Positions 52,738 through 62,574 of a DNA stretch of 64,000 nucleotides are shown here, one piece after another. Source of the DNA: an uncultured Clostridia bacterium (lineage in GTDB: Bacteria; Bacillota; Clostridia; Oscillospirales; Acutalibacteraceae); assembly GCA_944384835.1 (NCBI GenBank), contig CALWUU010000022.1, positions 53,371 to 117,370 on the forward strand, written 5' to 3'. Each line of letters opens with the position of its first letter. Position 1 is the stretch's first letter. A model generated the notes under the pieces. It made no database searches and was not told the origin of the DNA. It worked only from the letters and a program-made list of their open reading frames with translations. The position numbers and the translations under genes were made by a program.

Positions 52738-54081
52738 TTAAATAACGCCTTGTGCAATCATAGCATCAGCAACTTTTAAGAAGCCTGCAATATTAGCGCC
52801 TGCAACATAATTGCGACGGTCGTCACAATATTTTTCTGCAGCTTGAGAACATTGTTTAAAGATATTTTTCATAATACCTTTTAATTTTTCATCTACTTCT
52901 TCAGCAGACCATGCCAAACGCATGCTGTTTTGAGACATTTCCAAAGCAGATACTGCTACGCCGCCTGCATTTACAGCTTTACTTGGCGCAATAATTAAGT
53001 GATGTTCTTGTAAGTATTCCATTGCTTCATTTGTAGTAGGCATGTTGGAAACTTCAATGTAATATTGTACTCCGTTTGCTGCAATTTGTTCTGCTTCTTT
53101 CATACCAATTTCGTTTTGGGTTGCACATGGCATCACAACGTCAACTTTGACATTCCATGGTTTTTCACCCGGATAGAAAGGTACGCCGAATTTATCTGCA
53201 TAGTCTTGTACTTTATCTCTGCCGGAAGCTCTCATTTCAAGCATATAGTCTACTTTTTCACCTGTAATTCCGTCAGCATCATAAATGTATCCGTCAGGAC
53301 CGGAAATGGTTACTGCTTTACCGCCAAGTTCCTCAATTTTCTTTGCAGCGCCCCAAGCAACGTTGCCAAAACCGGACAATGCAAAGGTTTTACCTTTGAT
53401 AGAGTCATTATTATCTTTCAATACTTCATCGCAGAAATAAACAGCACCGAACCCTGTGGCTTCAGGGCGCAAAATACTGCCGCCGTAGGAAAGACCTTTA
53501 CCGGTTAGCACACCGTTTTCAAAATTACCTTTGATTTTTTTGTATTGGCCAAATAAATAACCAATCTCTCTTGCGCCTACACCGATATCACCTGCAGGCA
53601 CGTCTACGTCAGGACCGATATGACGGCACAATTCTGTCATGAAGCTTTGGCAGAATGCCATAATTTCTCGGTCGGATCTGCCTCGGGGATCAAAGTCGGA
53701 GCCTCCTTTGCCGCCGCCGATTGGCAGTCCGGTCAAAGCATTTTTGAAAATTTGTTCAAAACCCAAAAATTTAATAATGCTCAGGTTTACGGATGGGTGA
53801 AAACGCAAGCCGCCTTTATAAGGACCGATAGCGCTGTTGAATTGTACACGAAAACCACGGTTTACTTGCACATTGCCATTATCGTCAACCCAAGGAACAC
53901 GGAACATGATTTGTCTTTCAGGCTCTGTAATTCTTTCAATAATACCTTCTTTTTGGTATTGTGGGTTCTGCTCAATAACTTTTTCCAAAGAAGTAAGTAC
54001 TTCTGTTACGGTTTGCTGGAATTCTGCTTGGTCTGGATTTTTTTGTATTACTTTTTCTAATTGTTCTCTGACATAAGACAT
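52738..54081 (-). CDS. gdhA: NADP-type glutamate dehydrogenase
   Basis: Hexameric enzyme making glutamate from 2-oxoglutarate and ammonia. 'FRVQFNSAIGPYKGGLRFHPSVN' (residues 81-103) and 'LTGLPIGGGKGGSDFDPRG' contain the substrate and catalytic lysines. 'DVPAGDIGVGAREIGYLFGQYKK' and the Rossmann motif 'FALSGFGNVAWGAAKKIEELG' follow. It is 447 aa, the bacterial hexameric size, most like the NADP-specific class. AGGAGG precedes the ATG. It is divergent from the purF-guaA cluster. Confidence 0.95.
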   Translation of the reverse strand: MSYVREQLEKVIQKNPDQAEFQQTVTEVLTSLEKVIEQNPQYQKEGIIERITEPERQIMFRVPWVDDNGNVQVNRGFRVQFNSAIGPYKGGLRFHPSVNLSIIKFLGFEQIFKNALTGLPIGGGKGGSDFDPRGRSDREIMAFCQSFMTELCRHIGPDVDVPAGDIGVGAREIGYLFGQYKKIKGNFENGVLTGKGLSYGGSILRPEATGFGAVYFCDEVLKDNNDSIKGKTFALSGFGNVAWGAAKKIEELGGKAVTISGPDGYIYDADGITGEKVDYMLEMRASGRDKVQDYADKFGVPFYPGEKPWNVKVDVVMPCATQNEIGMKEAEQIAANGVQYYIEVSNMPTTNEAMEYLQEHHLIIAPSKAVNAGGVAVSALEMSQNSMRLAWSAEEVDEKLKGIMKNIFKQCSQAAEKYCDDRRNYVAGANIAGFLKVADAMIAQGVI

Positions 54082-54541
54082 AAACTTTTTCCTCCTGCTG
54101 CAATCAATATTAACTGGTTGTCATTTTATCATATTTTGTATATATTTACAAGATAAAATTTAAAAATTTTGGTCTCATAACGCAATTTTCTCTATTATAA
54201 ATTTCATTTTAATAGAGAAAACTTTTACTTTTCCCCTTTTTTTGCAGGAAAACCGGAGTGCTATTGCAATTTATTTCAATCTGTCCTTTCACATCACAAA
54301 AAAACCGGGCATGAACCGTGATTATGAATTCTGATGTGGAAATATTGACAAAGTCCATGCGGATATAATAAAATAAGCTTGGTTATTTATGAAAAAAACA
54401 GTATTTGCAGTCTACTATTTCAATTGAGCATACCCATTTATGCTCATTCTGTTTTTACGGACATGTATTTACGGGCATAACAGCTGTGTTTTTGTTATGC
54501 GTATAGGCTTTTGGAGAAACATAGGAGTGTGAACAAACAAT
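54082..54541 (+). promoter_or_regulatory. 460-base gdhA-purF intergenic region with leader hairpins
   Basis: No gene seen. TTGACA at about 54345 with an AT-rich TATAATAAAAT stretch (spacing imperfect) may be the purF promoter. Downstream, TGAGCATA/TATGCTCA (54425-54446) is followed by TTCTGTTTTT and reads as a terminator; GCATAAC/GTTATGC (54475-54500) follows. The pair suggests an attenuator or an RNA switch before purF. It does not match the guanine, PRPP or ZTP riboswitch cores I can recall. Confidence 0.4.
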
Positions 54542-56005
54542 ATGAATTCTATACTTAATTTTGACGCTGACGATTTTAAGCCCCACGAAGAATGCGGTGT
54601 TTTTGGTGTATATTCTTTTGACGGCGCATTGTCACCTGCGTATGCATGTTACAATGGCTTATTGGCGTTACAGCACCGCGGTCAGGAAAGCTGCGGTATT
54701 GCGGTAAGTGACCGTGGTGTAATTTCTTATTCGAAAGATTTAGGTCTGGTCAACGAAGTGTTTAACGACAAAATTATTGCAGATCTAGTCGGAGAAATTG
54801 CAATTTCCCATGTACGTTACTCTACCGCAAAGCAAAAATCAAGAGAAAATGCACAGCCAATTGTAATGCGATACGCCAAGGGTAATTTCGCCATTGCGTT
54901 TAACGGCAGTTTAACCAACTCCTTTGAATTACGAGAAGAATTAAGTCATAGAGGTGCCATCTTCCAAACTTCCAATGATGCTGAAGTCATTGCATATTTG
55001 ATTGCGCAAGAGCGTGTAAAAGCTCCTTCTATTGAAGAAGCTGTCATTCGTGCAATGCCCCAACTGAGAGGATGCTACAGCTTATTGGTAATGAGTGCAC
55101 AGAAATTAATTGCGTTACGGGATCCCCACGGATTTCGTCCAATGGTTCTGGGCAGGGTAGATGACACTTATGTTTTTGCAACCGAAACTTGCGCGCTGGA
55201 CAGCTGCAATGCTGAATTTGTAAAAGATATCAATCCCGGTGAGATGGTTGTAGTCGATCCTCAGGGTATTCGTTATATTGATGCGAAAACAGATCTAAAT
55301 AAATCTTTATGCATCTTTGAATATATTTACTTTGCCAGAACCGACAGCGTGATTGACGGCGTAAGCGTATACGAAGCAAGAAAAGAATCCGGCAGACTGC
55401 TTGCAAGACAGCATCCCGTGGATGCGGATATTGTAATTGGTGTTCCGGAATCCGGTATTGACGCTGCAATCGGTTACAGCGAAGAATCCGGTATTCCTTA
55501 CGAAAAAGGAATTGTAAAAAACAATTATATCGGAAGAACGTTTATTAAGCCGACACAATCTGAACGTGAAAAAAGTGTTCGTATTAAATTAAACGCGTTA
55601 TCTTCCGCAGTAGCAGGTAAACGCGTTGTTATGCTGGATGACTCTATTGTCCGCGGAACTACCAGCGCGCGCATTGTAAGCATGCTCAAAGAAGCCGGTG
55701 CGAAAGAAGTACATTTGCGCATCAGTTCTCCTGAATTTTTATGGCCCTGTTATTATGGCACTGATATTCCCAATAAAGATGTATTGATTGCCTGCAAACA
55801 TACCGTTGAAGAAATCAGAGAATTGGTAGGAGCAGACTCACTTGGATTTTTAAGTTTGGAAAGTTTGCCTGAAATTGTCAAAGGAAAATGCGGCGGATAT
55901 TGTGACGCATGCTTCTCAGGAAATTATCCGACACAAATTTCTGAAAGACTGCGGGAAGGTAAACCTGATATTTACAGCACTCCTATTAAACGTTTGGAAA
56001 TTTAA
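54542..56005 (+). CDS. purF: Amidophosphoribosyltransferase
   Basis: First committed step of purine synthesis: PRPP plus glutamine to phosphoribosylamine. A 17-residue propeptide precedes the catalytic Cys18 in 'EECGVFGVYSFDG', as in the Bacillus-type enzyme. It has 'LLALQHRGQESCGI', 'GVPESGIDAAIGYSEESGIPYEKG', the PRPP loop 'VVMLDDSIVRGTTSARIV', and C-terminal Fe-S cysteines in 'CGGYCDACFSG'. It is 487 aa. It heads purF-purB-(purA). Confidence 0.96.
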   Translation: MNSILNFDADDFKPHEECGVFGVYSFDGALSPAYACYNGLLALQHRGQESCGIAVSDRGVISYSKDLGLVNEVFNDKIIADLVGEIAISHVRYSTAKQKSRENAQPIVMRYAKGNFAIAFNGSLTNSFELREELSHRGAIFQTSNDAEVIAYLIAQERVKAPSIEEAVIRAMPQLRGCYSLLVMSAQKLIALRDPHGFRPMVLGRVDDTYVFATETCALDSCNAEFVKDINPGEMVVVDPQGIRYIDAKTDLNKSLCIFEYIYFARTDSVIDGVSVYEARKESGRLLARQHPVDADIVIGVPESGIDAAIGYSEESGIPYEKGIVKNNYIGRTFIKPTQSEREKSVRIKLNALSSAVAGKRVVMLDDSIVRGTTSARIVSMLKEAGAKEVHLRISSPEFLWPCYYGTDIPNKDVLIACKHTVEEIRELVGADSLGFLSLESLPEIVKGKCGGYCDACFSGNYPTQISERLREGKPDIYSTPIKRLEI

Positions 56006-56047
56006 CGGTTTGCTTTACTACACATACCGAAAGGAATGTTATCAAGT

Positions 56048-57478
56048 TTGAAAAACTCATATATATCTCCGCTTTCAACTCGTTACGCAAGCAATGAGAT
56101 GAAATATCTGTTTTCTCCGGATAAAAAATTTACCACATGGAGAAAATTGTGGATTGCCCTTGCTGAATCTGAAATGGAACTTGGTTTACCAATTACCAAA
56201 GAACAGATCAACGAAATGAAACAATTTGCAGATCAAATTAATTATGAAGTAGCAGAAGCACAAGAGAAAAAAGTACGTCATGATGTTATGTCCCATGTTT
56301 TTGCATATGGAGAGCAATGTCCAAATGCAAAACCGATTATTCATTTAGGTGCTACTTCTTGTTACGTTGGCGATAATACAGACATTATTATTATGACGGA
56401 AGCATTGCAGCTGGTAGAAAAAAAATTGGCTGCAACAATTTCATCGCTTTCTCAATTTGCGCTGAAATATAAAGATTTGCCTACATTGGGATATACCCAT
56501 TTTCAAGCTGCGCAAACTACAACGGTCGGAAAACGCGCTACTTTATGGATACAAGATTTGCTGATGGATTTAGAAGATGTACAGTATCAATTGAGCAAAG
56601 CAAAATTACTTGGCTCAAAAGGTACAACAGGCACACAAGCAAGCTTTCTTGAACTATTTGACGGCGACCACGAAAAATGCAAAGCGCTTGACCGTAAAAT
56701 TGCTGAAAAAATGGGTTTTGCTTCTTGTTTTGCAGTTTCAGGACAAACGTATACCAGAAAATTAGACAGCCAAATGCTTGCAGTATTAAGCGGTATTGCT
56801 CAAAGTGCGTCTAAATTTGCCGCGGATATTCGTTTATTACAGCATCTGAAAGAAATAGAAGAACCGTTTGAGAAGCATCAAATCGGTTCTTCCGCAATGG
56901 CATATAAACGCAATCCCATGCGTACAGAACGTATGACTGCGCTGGCACGCTATGTCATGGTGGATAGTTTAAATCCGGCAATTACCACTGCCACACAATG
57001 GTTTGAACGTACTTTGGATGATTCTGCCAATAAACGAATTGCAATTCCGGAAGCTTTCCTTGCCATTGATGCAATCTTAAGCTTATATGAAAATGTTGCA
57101 AGCGGTATGGTGGTATATCCAAAGGTAATAGAAAAACATCTTATGGATGAATTGCCTTTTATGGCAACAGAAAACATTATGATGGACGCTGTAAAACGCG
57201 GGGGAGACAGACAAGAATTACATGAGAAAATTCGTGTTCACTCTATGGAAGCCGGCAAAGTGGTAAAAGAACAAGGCGGAACTAACGATTTAATGGAACG
57301 CATCGCAAACGACAGCAGTTTTGGCGTGACTTTGGAACAATTGCAAGAAATTCTCCGTCCGGAGAATTATGTTGGCAGAGCACCTGAACAAACAGTTGAG
57401 TTTATCAATGAATATGTTAAACCTGCTTTGCAAACCTACAATTTCGATGAAATTCATCATTCGGAAATTCGTTTGTAA
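56048..57478 (+). CDS. purB: Adenylosuccinate lyase
   Basis: Fumarase-superfamily enzyme acting in de novo IMP synthesis and in AMP formation. 'SPLSTRYASNEMKYLFS' opens the protein. 'HLGATSCYVGDNTD', 'LGYTHFQAAQTTTVGKRA' and the signature loop 'GSSAMAYKRNPMRTERM' carry the catalytic His and Ser. It is 476 aa (56048 TTG). The TTG at 56048 is 12 bases after AAAGGA, while the ATG at 56036 is 1 base after it; either is possible. It follows purF closely. Confidence 0.95.
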   Translation: MKNSYISPLSTRYASNEMKYLFSPDKKFTTWRKLWIALAESEMELGLPITKEQINEMKQFADQINYEVAEAQEKKVRHDVMSHVFAYGEQCPNAKPIIHLGATSCYVGDNTDIIIMTEALQLVEKKLAATISSLSQFALKYKDLPTLGYTHFQAAQTTTVGKRATLWIQDLLMDLEDVQYQLSKAKLLGSKGTTGTQASFLELFDGDHEKCKALDRKIAEKMGFASCFAVSGQTYTRKLDSQMLAVLSGIAQSASKFAADIRLLQHLKEIEEPFEKHQIGSSAMAYKRNPMRTERMTALARYVMVDSLNPAITTATQWFERTLDDSANKRIAIPEAFLAIDAILSLYENVASGMVVYPKVIEKHLMDELPFMATENIMMDAVKRGGDRQELHEKIRVHSMEAGKVVKEQGGTNDLMERIANDSSFGVTLEQLQEILRPENYVGRAPEQTVEFINEYVKPALQTYNFDEIHHSEIRL

Positions 57479-57496
57479 TTGAAAAAAACAGGAAAA

Positions 57497-57525
57497 TTGC
57501 CAAACAATGTTCCTTATGATATAAT
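57497..57525 (+). promoter_or_regulatory. Sigma-A promoter of purA
   Basis: TTGCCA (57497-57502), 17 bases, TATAAT (57520-57525). A leader with an ATTGATTCT/AGAATCAAT hairpin precedes the start. Confidence 0.8.
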
Positions 57526-57609
57526 TGAAAAGTTAAATTGATTCTGAAATATCGCCGCGTAGAATCAATCTTACTTGCTGAAGCGGCACAGCGGAGGGTG
57601 AATATCCTT

Positions 57610-58887
57610 ATGATTAAAGCTATTGTTGGCGCTAATTGGGGAGACGAAGGTAAAGGCAAAATTACTGACGTAATTGCTGCCCAATCAGACATTGTCATTC
57701 GCTTTCAAGGCGGAAGCAACGCCGGACATACCATTATCAATAACTACGGAAAATTTGCATTGCATCAATTGCCGTCAGGTATCTTTTACGACCATACCAC
57801 CAGTATTATAGGCAATGGCGTTGCACTTAGTGTAGAAAATTTTATAAAAGAACTCTCTTCTTTAGAAGAACGAAATGTTCCAAAACCGAATATACTGATA
57901 TCAGACCGTGCTCAAATTGTGATGCCGTATCATATTGAACTGGATACTTTGGAAGAAGCACGTTTGTCCGAAAATTCATTTGGCTCTACCAAATCCGGTA
58001 TTGCTCCGTTTTATTCTGATAAATATGCAAAAATCGGGTTTCAAATCAGTGAGCTTTATGATGATGAAACTGAACTGAAGAAGAAAATAGAACGCGTGCT
58101 GGCTGTGAAAAATACTTTGTATGAGCATTTGTATCACCAGCCGCCTTTAAAAACAGAAGATGTGTTCCATAAACTGATGGAATACAAAGAATTGATTGCT
58201 CCTTATGTTACCGATACATTTGAATATTTGTATGAAGCGGTAAAAGCAGGCAAAAATATTTTACTGGAAGGTCAATTGGGCGCATTGAAAGACCCTGATT
58301 TTGGTATTTATCCAATGGTGACCTCTTCTTCCACGTTAGCCGGTTACGGCGCTGTTGGCGCCGGATTGCCGCCTTATGAAATCAAAGAGATTATTGCTGT
58401 GGTAAAAGCATATTCCAGCGCTGTCGGCGCAGGTGAGTTTGTTAGTGAAATATTTGGAGAAGAAGCAGATGAACTACGCCGCAGAGGCGGTGACGGCGGT
58501 GAATTTGGAGCAACGACAGGCCGTCCAAGAAGAATGGGATGGCTGGATTTGGTGGCTTCACGCTATGGTTGTCGTGTACAAGGCGCTACCACAGTTGCAT
58601 TTGCAGTATTGGATGTATTGGGATATTTAGATGAAATTCCTGTTTGCGTTGCATATGAGCTGGATGGCAAGCGGATTGACTATTTTCCTTCTACGGCACA
58701 GCTAAAACGCTGCAAACCAATTTTAGAAACACTTCCCGGGTGGAAATGCGACATTCGAGGTATTAAAAAATATGAAGATTTGCCTGAAAACTGCAGAAAG
58801 TATATAGAATTTGCAGAAAAAGCAATTGGAGTACCTTTCGGCATGATTTCAAACGGTCCTTCTCGTGATGATATTATTTATAGATAA
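57610..58887 (+). CDS. purA: Adenylosuccinate synthetase
   Basis: GTP-dependent conversion of IMP to adenylosuccinate. 'AIVGANWGDEGKGKITDVIA' is the GTP-binding P-loop with catalytic Asp. 'QGGSNAGHTI' (catalytic His), 'GSTKSGIAPFYSDK', 'EGQLGALKDPDFGIYPMVTSS' and 'TTGRPRRMGWLD' complete the family pattern. It is 425 aa. The ATG at 57610 follows GGAGGGTG; upstream in-frame codons are leader. Confidence 0.96.
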   Translation: MIKAIVGANWGDEGKGKITDVIAAQSDIVIRFQGGSNAGHTIINNYGKFALHQLPSGIFYDHTTSIIGNGVALSVENFIKELSSLEERNVPKPNILISDRAQIVMPYHIELDTLEEARLSENSFGSTKSGIAPFYSDKYAKIGFQISELYDDETELKKKIERVLAVKNTLYEHLYHQPPLKTEDVFHKLMEYKELIAPYVTDTFEYLYEAVKAGKNILLEGQLGALKDPDFGIYPMVTSSSTLAGYGAVGAGLPPYEIKEIIAVVKAYSSAVGAGEFVSEIFGEEADELRRRGGDGGEFGATTGRPRRMGWLDLVASRYGCRVQGATTVAFAVLDVLGYLDEIPVCVAYELDGKRIDYFPSTAQLKRCKPILETLPGWKCDIRGIKKYEDLPENCRKYIEFAEKAIGVPFGMISNGPSRDDIIYR

Positions 58888-58897
58888 TAACTTACTC

Positions 58898-58952
58898 ATA
58901 CACAACATTTCCAGTAGTAATGTTGTGTATCTCTCTATTATACACTACTGGA
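58898..58952 (+). promoter_or_regulatory. Mutually exclusive hairpins in the glmS leader
   Basis: Stem A: ATACACAACATT (58898-58909) with AATGTTGTGTAT (58919-58930), a perfect 12-bp stem. Stem B: TCCAGTA plus GTGTAT (58910-58916, 58925-58930) with ATACAC plus TACTGGA (58940-58952). They share 58925-58930, so only one can form. No glmS ribozyme is present in the 81-base gap. Confidence 0.55.
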
Positions 58953-58968
58953 GAAATGGCGGTTTACA

Positions 58969-60795
58969 ATGTGCGGAATAGTTGGTTATATAGGTAATGA
59001 TAAAGCTACACCTATACTGCTCCATGGCCTGGAAAAATTAGAATATCGCGGCTATGATTCTGCAGGCGTTGCAGTTTACCAAAATCAATCAGTTGAGGTA
59101 ATGAAAAGTAAAGGCAGATTGAAAAATCTATGTGACATTTTGGATGCAAAAAATAATATGACAGGAACCTTGGGGATTGGCCATACACGCTGGGCTACCC
59201 ATGGCGAACCTTCCGATATTAACTCTCATCCTCATTGCAGTGAAAACGGCTCTTTTGCAGTTGTACACAATGGTATTATTGAAAATTACTTGTATTTACG
59301 TGATTACTTAATGAATAAAGGCAAACGTTTTGCTTCAGAGACGGATACGGAAGTAGTCGCCCAATTGCTGGAATATTACTATAACGGTAATATTTTAGAT
59401 ACCATTATTAAAGTGCTAAGTAAAATAGAAGGCGCTTATGCTTTGGGGATTATTTGTAAAGATGATCCGGATACCTTATATGCTGTACGCAAAGACAGTC
59501 CTTTGATTATTGGTCTTGGAAAAGGGGAGAATTTCATTGCTTCCGATATTCCGGCAATCATTGATAAAACACGGGATATTTATCGCTTAAATGACAATGA
59601 AATTGCTGTTATCAAACGCGACGGTGTGACTGTATATAATCAAGCTAAGGAAATTATTACAAAAAATAAAATTCATATTGACTGGGATATTACTGCAGCG
59701 GAAAAAGAAGGTTATGAACACTTTATGCTCAAAGAAATTATGGAGCAGCCCAAAGCGGTACATAATACAATTTCACCAAGATTGATAAACGGAAAAATTG
59801 TGTTGGATGAACTCAAACTAACAAAAGAAGATCTGCAAAAATTAAAGAAAATTGTGATTGTTGCCTGTGGTTCTGCTTATCATGTAGGCGTAGTAGCCAA
59901 ATATGCAATCGAAAAAACGGTGCGTATTCCTGTTGAAATTGACATTGCTTCTGAATTTAGATACCGTGATCCTATCATTGATGAAAATGTTTTGGTTCTG
60001 GTTATCAGTCAGTCCGGAGAAACAGCGGATACACTTGCAGCTCTTCGCGAAGCGAAAAAGCTGGGCGCTCGTGTTCTTTCGATTGTAAATGTTGTGGGCA
60101 GTTCCATTGCTAATGAATCCGATGATGTATTATACACATGGGCAGGTCCTGAAATTTCAGTTGCTACAACCAAAGCTTACAGTACACAGTTATGTGTGGT
60201 ATATTTACTGGTATTGTATATGGCAGATTTGCTTGGTTCTATTTCTAAACAGGAATATCAAAACTATGTAGCAGATTTAGAAGCATTGCCATCATTAATC
60301 GAAAAAACCATCAGCGACACCAAACAGATTCAATCTATCGCTGCAAAGTACCATAAATGTGAAAATATTTTCTTTATCGGAAGAAACATTGATTATGCAC
60401 TATCTTTGGAAGGCTCTTTGAAATTAAAAGAGATTTCATATATTCATTCCGAAGCTTATGCAGCAGGTGAATTAAAGCACGGCTCAATTTCTTTAATAGA
60501 AGACGGTACTTTGGTTATTTCTTTAGCAACATATGAAGCTTTGTTTGATAAAATGATGAGTAATATCAAAGAAGTAAAAGCACGAGGCGCTACGGTTTTA
60601 TCTTTGACAACAGAAGATAAAACCATCATTGAAAGCGAAACAGACGAGGTATTTTATATTCCTAATATCAACAGTATGATGGCTCCATCTTTGGCTGTTT
60701 TGCCATTACAATTATTTGCTTATTACGTAGCAGATAATAGGGGATGCGATATTGACAAACCTCGTAACCTTGCAAAATCTGTTACAGTGGAATAG
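58969..60795 (+). CDS. glmS: Glutamine--fructose-6-phosphate aminotransferase (isomerising)
   Basis: Makes glucosamine-6-phosphate, the entry to UDP-GlcNAc and peptidoglycan. The N-terminal glutaminase has Cys2 exposed (MCGIVGYIG), '[17 protein letters not shown]' and '[19 protein letters not shown]'. Two SIS sugar-isomerase domains follow with '[10 protein letters not shown]', '[19 protein letters not shown]' and C-terminal '[13 protein letters not shown]'. It is 608 aa. The ribosome site is either GGCGG (close) or GGAG (15 bases away). Confidence 0.97.
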   Translation: MCGIVGYIGNDKATPILLHGLEKLEYRGYDSAGVAVYQNQSVEVMKSKGRLKNLCDILDAKNNMTGTLGIGHTRWATHGEPSDINSHPHCSENGSFAVVHNGIIENYLYLRDYLMNKGKRFASETDTEVVAQLLEYYYNGNILDTIIKVLSKIEGAYALGIICKDDPDTLYAVRKDSPLIIGLGKGENFIASDIPAIIDKTRDIYRLNDNEIAVIKRDGVTVYNQAKEIITKNKIHIDWDITAAEKEGYEHFMLKEIMEQPKAVHNTISPRLINGKIVLDELKLTKEDLQKLKKIVIVACGSAYHVGVVAKYAIEKTVRIPVEIDIASEFRYRDPIIDENVLVLVISQSGETADTLAALREAKKLGARVLSIVNVVGSSIANESDDVLYTWAGPEISVATTKAYSTQLCVVYLLVLYMADLLGSISKQEYQNYVADLEALPSLIEKTISDTKQIQSIAAKYHKCENIFFIGRNIDYALSLEGSLKLKEISYIHSEAYAAGELKHGSISLIEDGTLVISLATYEALFDKMMSNIKEVKARGATVLSLTTEDKTIIESETDEVFYIPNINSMMAPSLAVLPLQLFAYYVADNRGCDIDKPRNLAKSVTVE

Positions 60796-60815
60796 ATAAG
60801 ATAGGTGGAAAATAT

Positions 60816-62354
60816 ATGATAAAAAATGAAGCGGTTCTAATTTTGGATTTTGGCGGTCAATATAGTCAACTAATTGCCCGTAGAGTACGCGATTGCAACG
60901 TGTTCTGTGAAATCAAACCTTATAATATTTCCGCTAAGGAAATTCAAAAAAACGGATATAAAGGAATCATTTTTTCAGGTGGTCCAAACAGCGTTTATGC
61001 CGCAAATGCTCCAAAATGCGATATAAATTTGTTTGAACTGGGTATTCCTGTCTTAGGGATTTGTTATGGAGCGCAACTAATTGCCGCTAGTTTGGGCGGT
61101 ACAGTAGACAACAGTGAAGTAAAAGAATATGGCAATACTGAAGTAACATACCAATGCGATTCTATTTTATTTCAAAATATTGACCAAACAAGCATTGCAT
61201 GGATGAGTCACACCGATTATATTTCTGCTTTGCCTTCAGGATTTACCGCTAAAGCTACCACTTCCCATTGTCCTGTTGCCGCCATGGAGAATTCTGAGAA
61301 AAAAATATTTGCGCTGCAATTTCACCCTGAAGTGGAACATTCTGTTGCCGGAAATCAAATATTAAAGAACTTTTTGTATCATGTTTGCGGTTGCAAAGGA
61401 GATTGGGAAATGTCTTCCTTTGCAAAAATGAGTATTGAATCCTTAAAAGAGCAAATTGGAGATAAAAAAGTACTGTGCGCTTTATCTGGAGGAGTAGATT
61501 CTTCTGTTGCAGCTTTATTGGTACACAAGGCGATAGGAAAAAATTTAACCTGTATTTTTGTGGACCATGGTTTATTGCGTAAAAATGAAGGCGATGAGGT
61601 TGAAGAAGTATTTCGTAAACAATTTGACATGAATTTAATTCGTGTCCATGCACAAGAACGCTTTCTTTCTAAATTAGCAGGCGTGAGCGACCCTGAAACA
61701 AAACGCAAAATTATTGGCGAAGAGTTTATTCGTGTATTTGAAGAAGAAGCCAAAAAAATTGGTCATGTTGATTATCTTTGTCAAGGTACTATCTATCCTG
61801 ATGTAGTTGAAAGCGGGGTAGGTGAATCTGCAGTAATTAAAAGTCACCATAACGTCGGCGGCTTACCTGAAGATGTTGATTTTAGCGGTATTATTGAACC
61901 TCTCCGTGATTTATTTAAAGATGAAGTTCGAAAAGTAGGAATAGAACTCGGCATTCCAGCTCCCTTGGTTTGGCGTCAACCGTTTCCAGGTCCTGGTCTT
62001 GCTATTCGTGTACTTGGCGATATTACAAGAGAAAAGTTAGAGATTTTAAAAGATGCCGATGCTATTTTCCGAGAGGAAATTATGAATGCGGGATTAGAAC
62101 GTGATGTAAACCAATACTTTGCAGTGCTAACTGGAATTAAAAGTGTTGGTGTTATGGGAGATTTCAGAACCTATGACTATACCATTGCCTTAAGAGCTGT
62201 TTCTACCACTGATTTTATGACGGCGGATTGGGCAAGAATTGATTATGATTTGTTAGCAAAAATTTCAAGCCGTATTGTAAATGAAGTAAAACACGTAAAT
62301 CGTATTGTATATGATATTACATCGAAACCACCTGCAACTATTGAGTGGGAATAA
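60816..62354 (+). CDS. guaA: GMP synthase (glutamine-hydrolysing)
   Basis: Converts XMP to GMP. The class I amidotransferase half has '[18 protein letters not shown]', the nucleophile in '[12 protein letters not shown]' and '[11 protein letters not shown]'. The ATP-pyrophosphatase half has the P-loop '[19 protein letters not shown]'. The dimerisation domain ends '[14 protein letters not shown]'. It is 512 aa. It is the last core gene; the 3' end (conserved TIEWE codons) is a known attachment site of integrative elements, and one starts here. Confidence 0.97.
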   Translation: MIKNEAVLILDFGGQYSQLIARRVRDCNVFCEIKPYNISAKEIQKNGYKGIIFSGGPNSVYAANAPKCDINLFELGIPVLGICYGAQLIAASLGGTVDNSEVKEYGNTEVTYQCDSILFQNIDQTSIAWMSHTDYISALPSGFTAKATTSHCPVAAMENSEKKIFALQFHPEVEHSVAGNQILKNFLYHVCGCKGDWEMSSFAKMSIESLKEQIGDKKVLCALSGGVDSSVAALLVHKAIGKNLTCIFVDHGLLRKNEGDEVEEVFRKQFDMNLIRVHAQERFLSKLAGVSDPETKRKIIGEEFIRVFEEEAKKIGHVDYLCQGTIYPDVVESGVGESAVIKSHHNVGGLPEDVDFSGIIEPLRDLFKDEVRKVGIELGIPAPLVWRQPFPGPGLAIRVLGDITREKLEILKDADAIFREEIMNAGLERDVNQYFAVLTGIKSVGVMGDFRTYDYTIALRAVSTTDFMTADWARIDYDLLAKISSRIVNEVKHVNRIVYDITSKPPATIEWE

Positions 62355-62412
62355 ATTGAAAAAGTCTGAAAACCCAGTGTTCATGCGGGTTTGCAGGATT
62401 TCAAAACCCTTG

Positions 62413-62434
62413 TTGATAAGATTTTGATAAGATT
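62413..62434 (+). repeat. Tandem 11-bp repeat, possible integrase arm site
   Basis: TTGATAAGATT twice in a row without spacer, 59 bases after the guaA stop. Short direct repeats beside an attachment core are typical arm-binding sites of tyrosine integrases. Confidence 0.45.
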
Positions 62435-62521
62435 ACACTTGAGCACCTTTATCGGATGTATCAAGTGGTTTGTGGGTAAAGAGTAATTTCTGAAGGCTCA
62501 CAAAAACTCCATATTAACATT

Positions 62522-62562
62522 AAACCCCGTACTGACGGAATAAAGTCAGTACGGGGTTTTTG
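62522..62562. terminator. Terminator between guaA and the repressor gene
   Basis: AAACCCCGTACTGAC and GTCAGTACGGGGTTT pair around GGAATAAA, followed by TT on the plus strand and by A/T-rich sequence on the other. Confidence 0.9.
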
Positions 62563-62574
62563 TCGTTTGCAGGG

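Noticed and set aside
53065..54076. Plus-strand frames of 79-147 codons
   Set aside because: They are antisense shadows of gdhA, with Cys/Phe-rich unlikely protein sequence.
58888..58968. glmS ribozyme
   Set aside because: The gap to purA is only 81 bases and consists of the two competing hairpins; the ribozyme core is longer and is not there.
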